In this document: positions 40,001 through 55,000 of the stretch, in pieces
Numbering within the stretch: the stretch's first letter is position 1
Layout of the letters: every line of letters starts with the position of its first letter
From: Neelides folsomi
Lineage: Eukaryota; Arthropoda; Collembola; Neelipleona; Neelidae
DNA: 64,000 nt
Reading direction: 5' to 3'
Assembly: GCA_034687125.1 (NCBI GenBank)
Contig: JAQGBZ010000055.1
Coordinates: forward strand, 124,001 to 188,000
Program-made: the position numbers and the translations under genes
Notes under the pieces: generated by a model
The model's database searches: none
What the model saw: only the letters and a program-made list of their open reading frames with translations
What the model was told of the DNA's origin: nothing

Positions 40001-43000
40001 GCGATGGAACGTCTCTGCTCATTAGATCAGCTCGAGGGGAAATTGATGAGGATGAATAATTAAGGAGACAGGTGAAGTGGAGACGCAGGGAGGAAAAAAA
40101 TGAACAATCGTGCCCACCCGTACGCGTATCATGTGAATTACCCTCCTCCTCCCTCAAAGTTCACAAGACCATGACGGCGAGCTGCAATGACCCGACAACT
40201 CAGAATTCATACAAAATCACCCACCACTTCACAACAAATAACAATAAATGCTCTTCTTCACTATCTATACATTAAATAATATACTTATGGAATGGTATTG
40301 AACAATATAGTATATAATTATATTGTACTATCTGCTACATACATGAGACAACTCACTTGAGGTATGATACAAACACTTAATACATTTGTATTCTCGCCCA
40401 AAAGGACACAAAGTTGGGTGCGGGATTCTTGATCTTGGACAATGGGAAGAAGCCCCTCAATTTCCATTGTAAGATTCCAATGATTTGGAAAATTCATCTT
40501 TGTAGGTCGCGGTTCTTTGAGAACGCGTTTGAATATGGAAAATTTGTATGTTCTTTGACACGGCCACTTCATTTCCTCGCGGTGGTTCGGTCGTAGAAGT
40601 GGAAGGTATGTAAATAAAATGGAAAGTGCTCGGGAGCGTGAAAAGAATCGGGGAGGCAATTAGGCCCCATCAGTGACATCAATGCTCCAGACAAGGTAAA
40701 ACAGACTTTTGGTTCAGTTGGTCCTTATTTGAACAAATGTTCCAAATTGTTACAATTACCGCTCTTCTCTTCCTCCATGGTAAATAGGCCTTTAATGTGT
40801 GGCTGTGTCTGTGAGGTCTGGACTTTTGTTTATTAACAAGAAAACAAAACTAAACTCATCTCCTCCAAACCAACCCAGCCAAGTATGGACAATTTGGGTG
40901 GGAGTTTGTGAAACCCGCCGCCTTTTCATTTGCCCAAATTACAGGTGGGAGAGGGAGACATTGAGGGCGGGAGATGACATCGGCTAATTGGCCCCACACA
41001 GTTTGTCTCACTTCTCAAATGACTCTGCGGAATTGATGGGAAGATGATTAATCGCACGTGCCGACCTCCTCTCCCCGTCTCCTCCCTTATTATTCCCATT
41101 TTCCGGATATATCCTCCTTCTCCTCCTCATCATCATCCGTCTCTTTAACCAAAGGGCCTTTTCCTCCACATCCATGAGTTGACATTTTGGACCATCACCT
41201 TTATAACAATTTGTTATTTGCCGGTTCTCTATCCAATTCAGCTTATCAAAATATCAAAGGTTTCATTATGCCCAAAAGTTCCTCAATTTCTATCAAGTTC
41301 ACCCCTTCAGTATAACCCCCATTAATTTATACTTGGAACCGGAGGGAAAAAGTAAAGAATAAACGAATCATAATGGGCGACCTTCATAACGACAAAAGTT
41401 TCTCGGTTTAATGACTTTCCGATGGATCTTGCCTTCTAGATGAGGAAATCATAGCGGGAAATGAACTTTATATCAAATCTGAACTTTATGGAATAATAAT
41501 ATCCCATATTCTCACACATGACAATATGAAGATAAAATATTTTAACAATATTGTGCTATACGAAGTGTATAGTACACTGTTAAATCCAATGGTTTTAAAA
41601 GGTTCTGAGACGAAGAAGAACCCGCGGTGATTATCGAGCTGGCGTGGCGGGGAGAAGATAAAGGGAATTTCGGATCAATGAGAGTGCCGTTAAATGAAGG
41701 AAAATCAGTCTTTGAGACAGGATATAGAAAGTGACGGAGAATCCTCCACAGCTCCTATAAATTATACTTCCGCTATAAGAATCTTATGAGGAAGGAGTGA
41801 ATGACGGGAAGTATAGATAGAGAAATAGAGGTTTGCATGGAGTTTGTGTATCGTATTATTTATCATAGGCTGACAAATCCAAGTGTGGGATAGTTGGATT
41901 GGGTGGGAGTTGAGCGCAGGCCTCCCTCTCCCCATCCATCCTTAATTTCCCAACTTTCCTCTCCCTCATTCGGGCTTTATCCGAAAATCGGGGAGAAGCG
42001 GAGGGGAGGATCATCATCGTGATGAGAACAAGTCGAGGAAGTAATCACATTAGAAACACCATCAGCCTCCCTCTCCTATGGAGATCCTCCACTCAAATCT
42101 TTCTCTTTAAGCCTCCTCTCAACGCTTTCCCTCCCCCACTCAAAATTCTTATTCAATTTATATGGAACAAAAGCTCCTTGTTTAATCTCCATTTGCTTCT
42201 TACATGACTTTCTTTGTTTAAGCCCAAATAACTCAACAAATAACTTACTGCTTGGTTAAATTATCTTAACTTAGGTTAGCTAAACTTAAGATAGCTAAAC
42301 TTAGGGTAAACTTAAAATTGTTAAAAGGTTGTAAAATAAATCAAAAAAGTTTAAATTGCGTCGAAGTGGGATCCGATGAGGTTGTTGGGCTGAGTTATCT
42401 AAGAAAGGGGAAAAAGAGTCAACACTCCTTTTCATTATTCTTGGTAGAAGTGGCGGAAAGGATGTGTTTTATTATTCCTCATTTCATTCTCCGAGTGTCC
42501 AGAGGTTGACCCAGTTGACTTTGGAAAGACGCGGAGGGGACAGAAAAAGGGAAAGAGAAAACCTCCGTTTTATGACCGTCCACTTTGGACAGATTTTGAT
42601 GGCGGAGAGAATGAGACAGTTTTAGTGTTTTATGAGTCCCATCCTCCTCCTTCACCACTTCGGCCCTCAATGAGCTACCCAAGGACTTCCACACACACTC
42701 CAATAGAATCCTAACAGAATCCCAACAGAGCTCTAACAGAATCCGAACAGAATCCGAATAGGATCCGAGCAGAAGTCGCACAGAAGACCCTTGTTAACAT
42801 CTGAGGCAGAGAAGGAAGGGACGCTGGGCTTTGTCTAATAGAATGGTCAACCGACTCGTAAAATCTTTTCCCTTTCTTCTCCACTTTATGGAAAACTTTG
42901 CATATAACAACATAGAGCCTTATAGCCTATACTTAAAGTACCATATGGATCCTAGTCTTGCTATTAAGTCAACTACTGGACAACTATCGAGCATAACTCA

Positions 43001-46000
43001 ATTGAGGTCCTCAAATTGAGTAGGAGGAAAATTGAAAAGATTCTGGCCAAAGTATATGGGACTGAAAAGACCATGAAATCTCCGTTTCATTAACACAAGG
43101 CTTGTAAACCTTTAAACTTCCACGCTCTCATTACTTTACAATTACCTTACAGGTAAGCTTACAATTGCTTAGCAGGTTATCTTACAATTACCTTCCTGCC
43201 AACGTTAACCCCTTGCTTTTATTCCTTCCACATTGACAAAAAATAGACAAATTTCCTCAATAACGCCCAAACTTGTCACACATTCTCCTCATTGTAAAAT
43301 AAAATTGTAAAGTATCCCAAACTATTGGTTAACTCGGTCAGCTATAAAAGCCGAGTAAAAAGTGTTTACTAACCATATAAAAGATACTACAATTAAGATC
43401 TACCTTCACTTTACAGTAGAGGCAATTGGATGAAAATTACTTGGAAGATATAAATTAGCACTTTTATGACAGAGTGATGAAAAATCATGTTATCACACAC
43501 TTAAGCTCCATTTCCTACCTTATTCTGGCTATCTAACGACAAGTAAAGTTCCTAAAGGAGAAAAAGTCTGGAAGGGAAGGAGATGAATTTTACTCTCCCC
43601 CTTTTATTAATAAAAAATTGAATATGAAATATTATGCTTATGATGTAATATCTTTTATGTAAGTATCATATTTATATATGGACCTTTCATGTCTCTTTCC
43701 AATTAGCCAAGAATGAAACCTTATTTCCTCAATATTCTCTTTTAAATACGAGAACATCCAAATTTGAGAACATTAAGCTGAAAGTGTGTTTTTTTCACGG
43801 CCACGCCACGCCAAGTCTTCAACATATGTGTGGAGGGGCATTAGTCAAACTTTCATTCACTTTTATGCCTTCCCGTATCCGTACTTTACAAGTTCTACCG
43901 AAAGGATGAGAGAAATTACATGTACAGATAGGTAATATATTTACATGCTAATGGATGTAAAATATAGAGAAAAAAGCTCAATATTTTACTATCATTCGAT
44001 CCACCCACATTTGTTTAAGCTCCTTTACTACACGAATTAATGCCTTGTATTCCACCCTTAAAGTTCTCCTAAAATATTCTTTAAGAGGAAATGTAAAATG
44101 GAGTCGGAACACACACATGTAGGTTGATATTTGTGTTAAAACCCAAAACCCTGCACGCACGCAAGTCTCCATATTAAATTACAATACATAATTGATCTTA
44201 TTTTTTTTACTTCTTCGTTCCACTTGAGCGAAACTGAAGAAAGGAATCGATGTGTAATATTGAGAGTTATAGATATACCTAAGTAAGTATACAGATGCTT
44301 ATTGGTACAAGTTTCCTTCTAACTATCCGTTTCTGATGACACATTTATAATGCATATGTCATTGAAGTATAAATTTTGCTGTCGTGGAGGAGCCGAGTGG
44401 ACGGTGGGCCAAGTGGAATATAAAAAGCTTCTTCACCTTCTTATCAGATCGTCGATTGTAAAAAGAGTCTCGGATTTCCGAGGTGGGTGAGGATGGCCAT
44501 TAGGCCGAAGAGGCACTCATCCCTGAGATTGACTCCTCTCGTCCTCATCCATCTCAAACAAACATGAAGGACCCTCGGACCCACCAATGGTTAAACGATT
44601 CCCAGAATCCCAAACTTTGTCCATAAACCTCCCATTGTTCTTCCCAGCCACGAGGAGCCAGCCCCATTGGGAATTGGGAATACTTAAATGAACACTTTCT
44701 TTTTCGACCGTCAAACTCATGACTTCTTCATCTTCCAATTATCCTAAATTTCCTAAATATTCCAAATGTCGCAATGTTCATTATTTAAAATGTATTTTAC
44801 TCAATCAGTAGAATTGATAGTGAGAAGAAACAATATTTGGAAATTATTATAAAAATATTATGAATTTAAAAATTTCGTTTAGTTAAACAGAAAAGAGTTG
44901 AGGGGAGAAAGGAAGGAAAATGTGGAGGCTTTGGTTGATGGCTCAAGTGGTGTTGGTGGGTTTTGGTAAATGTGTGTGGGTGTGGAGGAGTCGCCGCCAG
45001 CTCGGTTTCACTTTGGGTCACTTCTCGGTTCGCTTATTGTATCTCCAGAGAGAGACGGCGGCTGAGAAAAGGTCAGTTCCATTATTTAATGCTCAGAGAT
45101 GGGAATCCCATCAAGGCACACTGTGAATGAATGACTCTATTCCTCAGTCTCCGTAAACGCCCTTCAAACCGTTTCTTCCTATCCCTCTCTAACAGACTCA
45201 ACGTAAGGAAGGAGCTCATTTAAGGGGTCATTTAAAAGGAGGGGAGCCGGTAGGAGGTAAAGAGACGGGGCGGGAACTGACACCTTAAATGACCCCAAAA
45301 TTACAACGTCGGTCCCGTGGAGAGACTCAAGACGAAATTACAACGATGGGCCCTTAACTGCCCACTTCCGTTCCTCCCTTACTAATTCACTCCCTCGACG
45401 ACCCCGCCAATCATTACGCAATTCTCCGACTCTAATTCAACCTCACTTTAACCCCTGCACTCGAACCCACCACTTTAAGCACATCTGTATTTGGAAACAT
45501 TTACCATTTATGGTATTAATGTGTTGACTCACAATGTCATCAGATCCATTTATTCGGTCATCAGTCAGGCCTAAGCCTTTATTTCTATTTTTCAATGTGC
45601 AATGGTCGGAGTGAGAATTGCAGTCGAGAAGATTTCTCTACTTCGAGACCAATGGACGTTGTGAGTTGAAAAAAGGAAAAAGTTGTATAGGAAGGAAAAC
45701 CGCAAAAGGAAGGTATGATACTCTTCCCTATATCTATTATCTGTAATTTTTAAGAGAACTTTTATCATTTTTCCTCTTGCGGTTTCACCAACTTGTCTTG
45801 CGAACCCTCGTCTTCCTCCAACTCACTATCAGACTCCGAGGATTGTACCACTACGTGCATACATATAAATCCCCTCCGATTATGATTATGTATTGAGTCT
45901 AATCGAGAGACTCCCAGATGAATCACAAAATATAAACGTGAATCCATTGAGGAGATCCAGTAACGAACAACTCGAGTTTTTATTTCCCAGGGTCCAAATC

Positions 46001-49000
46001 TACGGTAGAGTTTCTTACTACTTTATACTTATACTACAGAGAAATATATATTTTATGATTTTCATAGTATATTCTGTATATTTAATATATTCTATGTATT
46101 TTATGGGCATTTTGTACAAGAAGGTTTGAACATCTCTCCATTTTTTCATCACAATCACAATAAAATGTATGAGGAGAAAGAAAGAACGGAGATTTAAGCA
46201 ACTGACCACAAGTTCATCATTGTGTGTATTCCGCCATTTTACAAGACAATAAGACGCGCACATGGGAATGACCTTCTTGGACATTCAGACGCACTCAAAA
46301 TCATCTCTCAGAATCATCGTGGAAAATCATTTACAATCAACCATTATTCTCAATATGATCAAATGTGGGAACTTGAATCTCAAATCCCTTCACTGTATTT
46401 AACTGTATATTTGATAAGTTTATAAGGGCATCACACTCCGTAAGTAACAATTGGACAACCATTAAAATAACCAATATAACATGAAATAAAGAGAAGTCGT
46501 ATAATAGTCGCATAAGTTTTTTTCAGATTGCAACATTTGACTATAAAAAATGTTAATAGAAATAATCATTTCTAGATACTTTAATATGTTCATAGTGAAT
46601 ACAATCAAAATTAGTTCAAGTGTTGATCAAGTCCCATTTTGTTACATTTTTGTATGTCTGCAATATATTTCTATTACATACAATACGTAATGTAGAATCT
46701 TTAAGATTGCAATGCGAATGTAATGTAATGATTATTTGATGCGTGTGGAAGTATTAAGCGACTAGTCGAGCCTATTCTGTTGAAGAAAGAGGAATGGTCC
46801 ATTTGGGGATATGCAAAGTGATAATTTGAGTTGTGGATTTGCCCTATCTTGACTTGTGTGTGAACCTCGGATTGTGTCCGTACTCACCCAATCTCCGCAC
46901 CGCACCGACAGTTTAAAGTGACGACTCTCACAACTATAATTCCCCTTAGGACAGTTTCCCATTTAGTTATCCATCTTTATATAAGTATCAATTTTTACCA
47001 TAGTGCGGAAGAAGAAAGTTCTCACGGCTCGATTTATTATTTTCTTTTTATCATGGTGTGAAAGGATGTGCTAATTGTGACAAAAATTCATACAATTTAA
47101 TACAACCCTAAAGACAATGTGCTAAATAAGACCACAACCACAATGCGACCCCAATTCAAATCTCCTCCTTTCTCAAATTGATAAAATTCTTTTAATTCCC
47201 AAATTTTTCCGACCTAATACAAATAATATTGAAAGTTAATTAATAATTAAAAATGACCAATTTTAACTGACTTTTTAAATTTTTAGTTTTTGTTTTAATT
47301 ATATTTAGCAAATCGTTTTGAATTACCTTGTGGTAAATCTACTCCAAACATTTGTTTAATTGCAATAATTTTAAATCCCTATAAATAAGAGATAAAGATT
47401 GACCTCAATTTTTGACCTCATGTGAACCATTTTGCCATTTAATAAAGTCATTGCGATTAAGTGAATGGTTTCCCATACAAATAAACACAATAATCATTTT
47501 GTCCCCGTTGCATGTTGACGTGTGAAAGGGTTGAAGTGTGGAATATCCGGTGAAGTGAGTCAAGTGAGATTACAAGTGTCGAAGATTCAAAAGTTCAATG
47601 CTTCCAAGATCCTTCCTTGCAGTGTGCAATCGGATATGACAATGAAAGCTGGATGACTAAACAAGAATTTTCATGTAATCAAAACAAGCACCATGAAATG
47701 AAAACCTAGGACTAATCTATGACATTTAAATATCTTAACTAATACAAATACTCATATTAGTAAAATATACGGAAATACGGTTTCCCATCAGACCCAAATT
47801 CCAAGAAAATCTAAAGGTGCATTTCATTTTTAGGCCAGATTTTCCAATTGATTAGCTTAAGAGAAAGGACGCATCCTTCCTTAGAAAACATATCGTTCTC
47901 CTTCATCTCACTCAACGGCCCAAAATTTCAAAAGCACTCAATATCCCAAAGCCCATGTTTAACAGTTTAGCTCTTTTACAAGTTTTGAAGGAGGAAGGAA
48001 GAAAAAAACACGGCCGTGAAGAGGGTTAAACTTTGGTAGGGTTAAAAATATGCAAAAATGGGTAAGCTCTAATGAGTCGGTCGATTGAGCTTGAATGCCC
48101 AAGCCAAGTTTTATTTACTCCCCCAACTCCTTTTTACCTCACAAACTTTCCTTCGTCTATTCCACATAAATATACATTGAGTTTCTCCATTACATCTTCA
48201 GTAAGTTCAAAGAAAATGAAAGTGAATATTAAGTATGTACAGAATTCATTTACAAAATATACCAAAATTCATATTTGAATGCTATACTGTAGTAGCTCAT
48301 ATACTTACTAAATACGTTCAAAATGAACATTGGAATATTGTGAGATTGTAACGGAAGAATGCCTGTAGAATACTTTACATCTAGAAATGTTATTAAGAAT
48401 ATGTACAATATGAGAGTAAGATGCGTATAGGCAATATCTTATTTTAATGGGTAATGAGGGTAGGGTAATTGTAAATTAATGAAGGTGGGTTCGAAGGGCG
48501 GCCGAAAGACATGAAGATCTCTTTGCCAAATCCCTGTGAATGAATAATAAAAGAAACCCCTCGGATCTCCATAATGATTGAGGGGGAAGTTGGAGTGGAA
48601 CCTCAGCCCTCCCATCAATTATTGTCAGTGGAGGAATAATAAAGTGAAGACACGAGGGAGATCTCCTCCACATCTCCTCATGGGCTATGGGAAATCAAAA
48701 GTGTAGGAGCTGAGGGGGAAGAGCGCACACATCGTTACGCATTTCCATGTAGGCCATCATGAATTTTAGATCGCGGGGAAGCGGGTCCGGGTCTCTTCCG
48801 TGGGCTCATTGTGATATAGACCGTAATTCGGGGGTTCCCGAGAACCGCCACCACGACGGAGCATTTCCCCGGCTCCCTAATTCTCCATCATCCTATCTCC
48901 CTACTACATCTCGGGGAGCCTCATCGTCAGTAAAAAGAAATTTAGCCGAGTGTGTGCACGCCGGCGCCCCCGCTCCCGCTAGTCACTGCCCCGAAATTCC

Positions 49001-52000
49001 CTCAACCTCCCTGTTGATTTCCAACCCTCATTGGGCTTTAAACACTCGCCGTTTATTATTCTTTCTCCGCTATGTAGTTATACGATGCTTCTGCTATTGC
49101 CCCTACAAATCCTCTGCTATTTCACAAATCCTCTAATATTCTACACATTATTGCTTCTAGTTCTAATGGACCTCTCCTTGTGGAACTCCTTCAAGACTCC
49201 AAATCATTTGGAGTCCAACTCCATCGTTAATTTAATGAAGTCCGAGAAAGTTCCACATAGTGCTTGTGTGAGAACAAAGGAAGTCAAAAAAGAGGGAAAA
49301 TTTGGAATTAACGAAGGAGTCTTCCACATTTGTAGCTAAAAGCCAGGGGAATGAAAAAGGAGCTCATTAAAAATGGATGAGAGGAGGAGTGGGGGCCTTC
49401 TGTTAATTAAACTCTGATTTGGTTTGACAGCGACCAACTTCTCGAGTCGCGGGGGCAATTAGCTCTAATTTCGCCCCCAACTCCCCTTTACATCTTCCCA
49501 CCCTACCTTCACAATACTTCACATCCTACACATCAACAAATAGAGGTCAAAATTATAATAAGCTCATACATGACTATAAACCATACATAATACAATATAA
49601 TACCATATAGGTGCTTATACTGTATTTATACATGGTCCATATGAGTATAATATAATATAAATTCATCTTCAAAAACACATTAATAAATTTTGCTATTCAA
49701 CTTTGTACATATATTTTAATACCTCGGAAGTTTTGATTGTTTGTGAGTCGGGTGGGAAGAAGGGTGTACACGTCGTGGATAATCAAAGAGGCTGAAAAAT
49801 ACGCATTTGTTCTCTTTATTAGAAGGGAGCAGGTAGAAGTTTCACTCGGGAAAGTTGAGTAGTTGGAATGACACCTGGGCGGAGACGCCCCCTCCTGCTC
49901 TTCTCTAACTCAATTGGGATTCCTAATTGAACCTCCCTTCTCCACATTAGAAGAAGAATGAACCTCCCGGTCAAATCAACGAGCGCACGTCACTCGTCTA
50001 TACTTACTTTACATTATCAACACAACTCAATGTCATGTTCCTGTCAAAATACAAAACTCACAAATTGAGAACTCCAATTTCCTCTGTGCAATACCTTTAA
50101 TTCAAAAATGTGATCATGATTTTTCGACCATGCAATGCAATCCTATACAAAATACATAAACCCTCAATTCAGCCCTATACTAAAACTTAACAAAACTTAA
50201 CAATATAAACAATACATACTACATCTGTAAAGACTGTTTTGAATGGGTATACTCATAATAAGTAAAAGTTAATGTAAGAAATGAATGCTATTTGATATTG
50301 AAAATTTGTATAAAATAATAAAATATTCGACAGTGAAATCTGGGGTGGATGAGAAGTAGGCGGAGAGTTGAAAAAGGTAAAATTCATTTTAGTAAATAAA
50401 GTGGAATTTATGGGAAACTTCAGCGGTTTCCCTCGGCCACTCGTTTAATCTTTGGTTGGTTAAAAATTGGTCTTTTTCGAGCTCCCAACCTCCTTTGATT
50501 CTGGCTATTATGAGACCAAACCTCCCAAAGGGAACCTTGGAAGTGAAATTGTTTTCATGGGGATGAATCCCCTCATCAACATCCCAAAGATTCATAAATT
50601 AACCTACCCTCATAAAAGAGGTAAGGTGATGAGAATAAAAGATGTTTAAAGACCAAATTTGCACGTTGGACCAGAAGGACGCCGTTCGACCATCCTAAGC
50701 AAAGTGGGCGAGGAAGATCATAAATCAGGAGAAGGAGGTTCCACGAGTAAACGGCTATCTCCACATAACCAAAGGCCCCTCCGCGAAAAGTCTATAAACC
50801 TCCTCTTCCTCCTTTCTTCACCATCTTCATACAAAAAGTGAAACGGAGGTGAAAACCGGTTTCCGCACACATTTTTAAAGCCCAAACGAGGACTTTTGTT
50901 TTTGCCCTCCCTGCGTCTCCTCCTTCTCCTCCTTTCAATTGACCAATAATTCACATTGACCATTGAATGAAGGGTGAGAATATTAAGGGAAAATAAAACT
51001 TTACATTTTTAATGCAAAGAGGCAGAAAAGAGTTGGATTTGAAAGGAAAGTAACGTGTTAAATTTGACAAGGAGAGTGTCATATAATTTATGTTGGTTAT
51101 TTATGCATTCCTCCCACATTGAAGTTTTTCAATATTCCTTTCTGTTTTCCTAAATACTTATTGAGAGAAATAGATAATATTTATGTGGAAATCTGGTCGT
51201 AATTCATTTGAATTCGTGGAGGTCGTTATTGAACTCCGCACGGGGATGTCTCTCCATTCAAGCTCAATTGGGATAATGGAGCGATGAGGGGGGGAAATGA
51301 AGTTGAGGATGATACGGGTTAATGAGATCTCCCAATCTCAATGAGGAGCCGGCCAGTTCACAATCTCCAACTTTCCATCTCTGGGTGGATCTATGGATGG
51401 AAGTGAGTTGAAGTACAAAGGAGTGATCCGACAAACCGTGGCGAATTGACAAAGTCTCGGCTCACGGGCGCGCCGCGGAGGAGCAGATGGAAAAAGAGCA
51501 GGTAGCCGATTACACAACACATCTCGAGAGATTTACAAGAAGACCATCAATGGTAATGAAGGGGAGTGAACGTGTTTGTAATTCATGTCCAAAGGACCCT
51601 TTGGATTTTTCAAAGCCCTTGCGTCCATTTACTCATATTGCTTTCATCCTCTTCATACCGGACTCAATAGGAACACAGGGCTCTTCGGCTTATATAACAA
51701 ATCCATGTTTCATACAACAACTCCAACCTTCATACAACTTCTGGATGGTTCGAGTAAGAGGGGTTGGAAAAAAGAAGATCAATGAGCCACTCTGACTCAC
51801 AAGGGGAATTTCAACGACGCTAACTTCTAAATGTGTGTACAAAACTTTTGTCTATTACATATATTCGCTATAGAATAAGTATACTATTAGTATTGTAAGT
51901 ATACAATATACGAGATAAATATACAATTTGTCAAATACTATCAAAATACTCTTATACCAATACATGTAAATGTAGTGAGAGAAATATCACCATGTAACAG

Positions 52001-55000
52001 ATATACAAAGCAATGGAGAAGACAAGGAGAGAAAATTGTATAAGGTAGATATATTGGTATATCTGTTAGTTATATTAGTAAGAGAGGTCATATATCTCCT
52101 TGTCCACTTTGTCCACTCGAGGACGTGAGGAGAAAAATGTGTTAGCGTTGAGAAAAGTTGACCGTGTCGACAGGGGCACGTGTTTCTCAAATCCCTTGAC
52201 GTTTCAAGTGATCCCCTCTGTGGATTTACAATGTACGGGTGGCCCTATAGCCCTTTTCTCCTCTCCTATAGCTTTTCTCGCTCCTTGGTTTACAAGAGGT
52301 ACTTGAGGGCTACTTTGAGCCTAAATTCCTCAACAAGGAAATAAAATGTGTCAAGAGTCGTAGAAAGAAAGAGAGAAAGGCTATTGAGAAATTGAGACCT
52401 TCGGTCTAACCAGGAGGGTTTGTCCATACAAAAGAAACAGATATCCAGAGAGCGGAGGTGGGGGCTAATGGGAAGGAGTGATCCTTCCACTCCGATATTA
52501 CAATAAATAACAACAGGAGGACGGAAGTGGAGGAGGAAAAGGCAAAAGTCAAAAAGGCCCGGTGACAAATTAGCACCGAGGCGCGTGGGCTATTTACTCT
52601 ACAAACAACACCAGTCCGACTTCTTTTCTAATGGAGTGTAAACTACCCAAGTGGACCAAAACACCAACCATTTTTCAATCTCGGAGTCTTCCAAATTTCT
52701 CAACTTAAATTCTTTCATGTTTCATTCCCACATGGTTCACTACATTACTATATGGCTCACTCCCTCAAGCCTCACTCAATCATCAGGAGTTTAAAATTTA
52801 AAACTCATTTATCAGAATAGTTCAATTACCAACAACTTCCGTCCTTAAATTAATTCCGATGAAGGAGACGGATAAACTACGTAGGATATTACATCATCGA
52901 CAACAAATACTCTCGTTATATGCTCACTTGGTAAATCTATACTTATCATGGTTCCAAGTTAGATATTAGTATATTAGTATATAGACTAAATAGTGATAGA
53001 TGTAGGAAGAATTGAAAAATAAGTTTGGTGTAAAAAACTTTTATGAACATTTTTGCACGGCAAGTTCTCATTTGAGTTGAGTCTGAGCCGCCACGCCTCC
53101 TGAACCGAGAAGTTGATGAAACTCCCTTTTCCTCTCCCCAATTAAGCCATTTATGGCCCTCGAATTTGGGTTGGCGAAGAAGAAGGGGGAAGAGCAGAAG
53201 CTCGTCCTCTCTCTAGTTCAGAGATTAACAAGGATCAAGTTCCATAATTATAAGGCATTTCTTCCTCGTCCTTCCAAACCCAACCAACTGAGTGAGCGAG
53301 GGAAGGAGCAATGAAATGAATGGGAATTAGAATTTAGTTTAATTCCGTGTCTCGACCATCTCCGGTCCAATTCACACTCGGAAAGTCTCAAGCTCCAAAC
53401 ATGAATCCTTCATATCCTCCTTCCCTTAACTTCCCACTAAACTTTCATCCTCTACTATAGAACTTCAACACTTTCTTATTATTCCATACTCTTATTATCA
53501 TTCACACCTGAATTATCCAAAGTATGAAAAAGGGCCATTAGGAGAATTAAGGAGTGAGCAGAGTGCGCGTAGCCAATATGCTCTCATGATGAATTATGGA
53601 CCGAGATGAAAAATATACCCCATGAAGGAATTGTGATTAGGCAAATACGTGAGGATCATTAACAATGCTCTCAATGTACAAATTTTCATCACACCAAGAA
53701 TCATAGGAGATAATTCTAAGACAGCTCGTGGACTATCTCCACAACATGGATTATCTTTACAACTCCCATCATATACACAATTCGTATATATCTGTATTAT
53801 CATGTACACAATTCCCATCATATCAACAACTCCACAGCTCCACTTTGAAAGAGAAGGTGAAGTGGAAAAAAGACAGGTAAGATGGTTTAAGTATAGATCC
53901 CAAACATTCAATTAGAAAAGTTTTATTGAGGGAGCTTCCGCCACTCATCCCTTCCCCATATAATATAATACAACCCGCAAACATACCATACATATCTTAT
54001 TCTGAATTTACAACTCAACCAACCAGTAGAGTAGAAAAATCCACGGGGTTTGAATAGAAAAATAATAAAGTTTTCAATGAGTTTAAATGGTTTGGCCAAA
54101 TAGATATTTCACCACCATCACCGCTGAACGATTCAGTTTAATATCCACAAAGAGAAGAGCAAAAAGGTTCAAAATCCGCCTCCTCGTAAAATTGAGAGGG
54201 ATGAGGAAAAAATGGCAAAACAGAAACTGCAATTAACTTAAGGAATTATTTCTTCACATCTTAATTTATTCTTCCACTTTTCTATATCTTGCCCATATAA
54301 CTCACTTTGCTTAAACTCCCTTAAATTCCATTTCCTTGGTTAATGTTGCTTTAAGCTTATACTTTGAGAGAGAGGATTGAAAGCATTTAGGAATAAGGGA
54401 AATACAGTAAGTTTGGATGGATCCAATGTGGAAACCATTAAAGGAGAATAATTAGAAGTTGTGCTAAAGGAGGAAATTGACGTTGATCATGCCATCCCTC
54501 CTCCTACCGTATTTTACACAGCTTCTGACGATTACCTTTAAATTTAATTAATGGACAAGTCAGGAGCTTCTGGAGCTTGTAAAAGAATAATAAAATGATT
54601 CCTAATGTAAAACGTCGTTTGACTAAAATTTAAAAATATCTATTAAAAGTTAATATATCAATTATTAAAGTTAGATGAAATAAAAGTCCCCTTTTGTATT
54701 ATGGAATAAATTAATGTTAAATAATTTAACTGATTGTAAATACTAAATACAAAATTACTGTACATCATTTGAAATGTAGAGAAAAGTAAAAATAAGAGAT
54801 TGAGATTTAAGCATTATTTAAATGTGGGTTAGGGAGTTTAAAAGCGAGATCGGAATCAGACTTGGGGGAGTTTGAGAAGACGAGTAAGGTGAAGTGTAAT
54901 TTGTAGATGTGGGAAGGGTCGACATGATCTTTAATAGGTATGATTGAAGCAGATGGAAATCGGGTGAGGGTTTTCTCCACGCCACACTCGTGTTCACCTC

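Noticed and set aside
42271-42311. TTAGG-like words suggesting an interstitial arthropod telomere repeat
   Set aside because: The real period is 15 bp (TTAGGTTAGCTAAAC), and TTAGG itself is not repeated in tandem.
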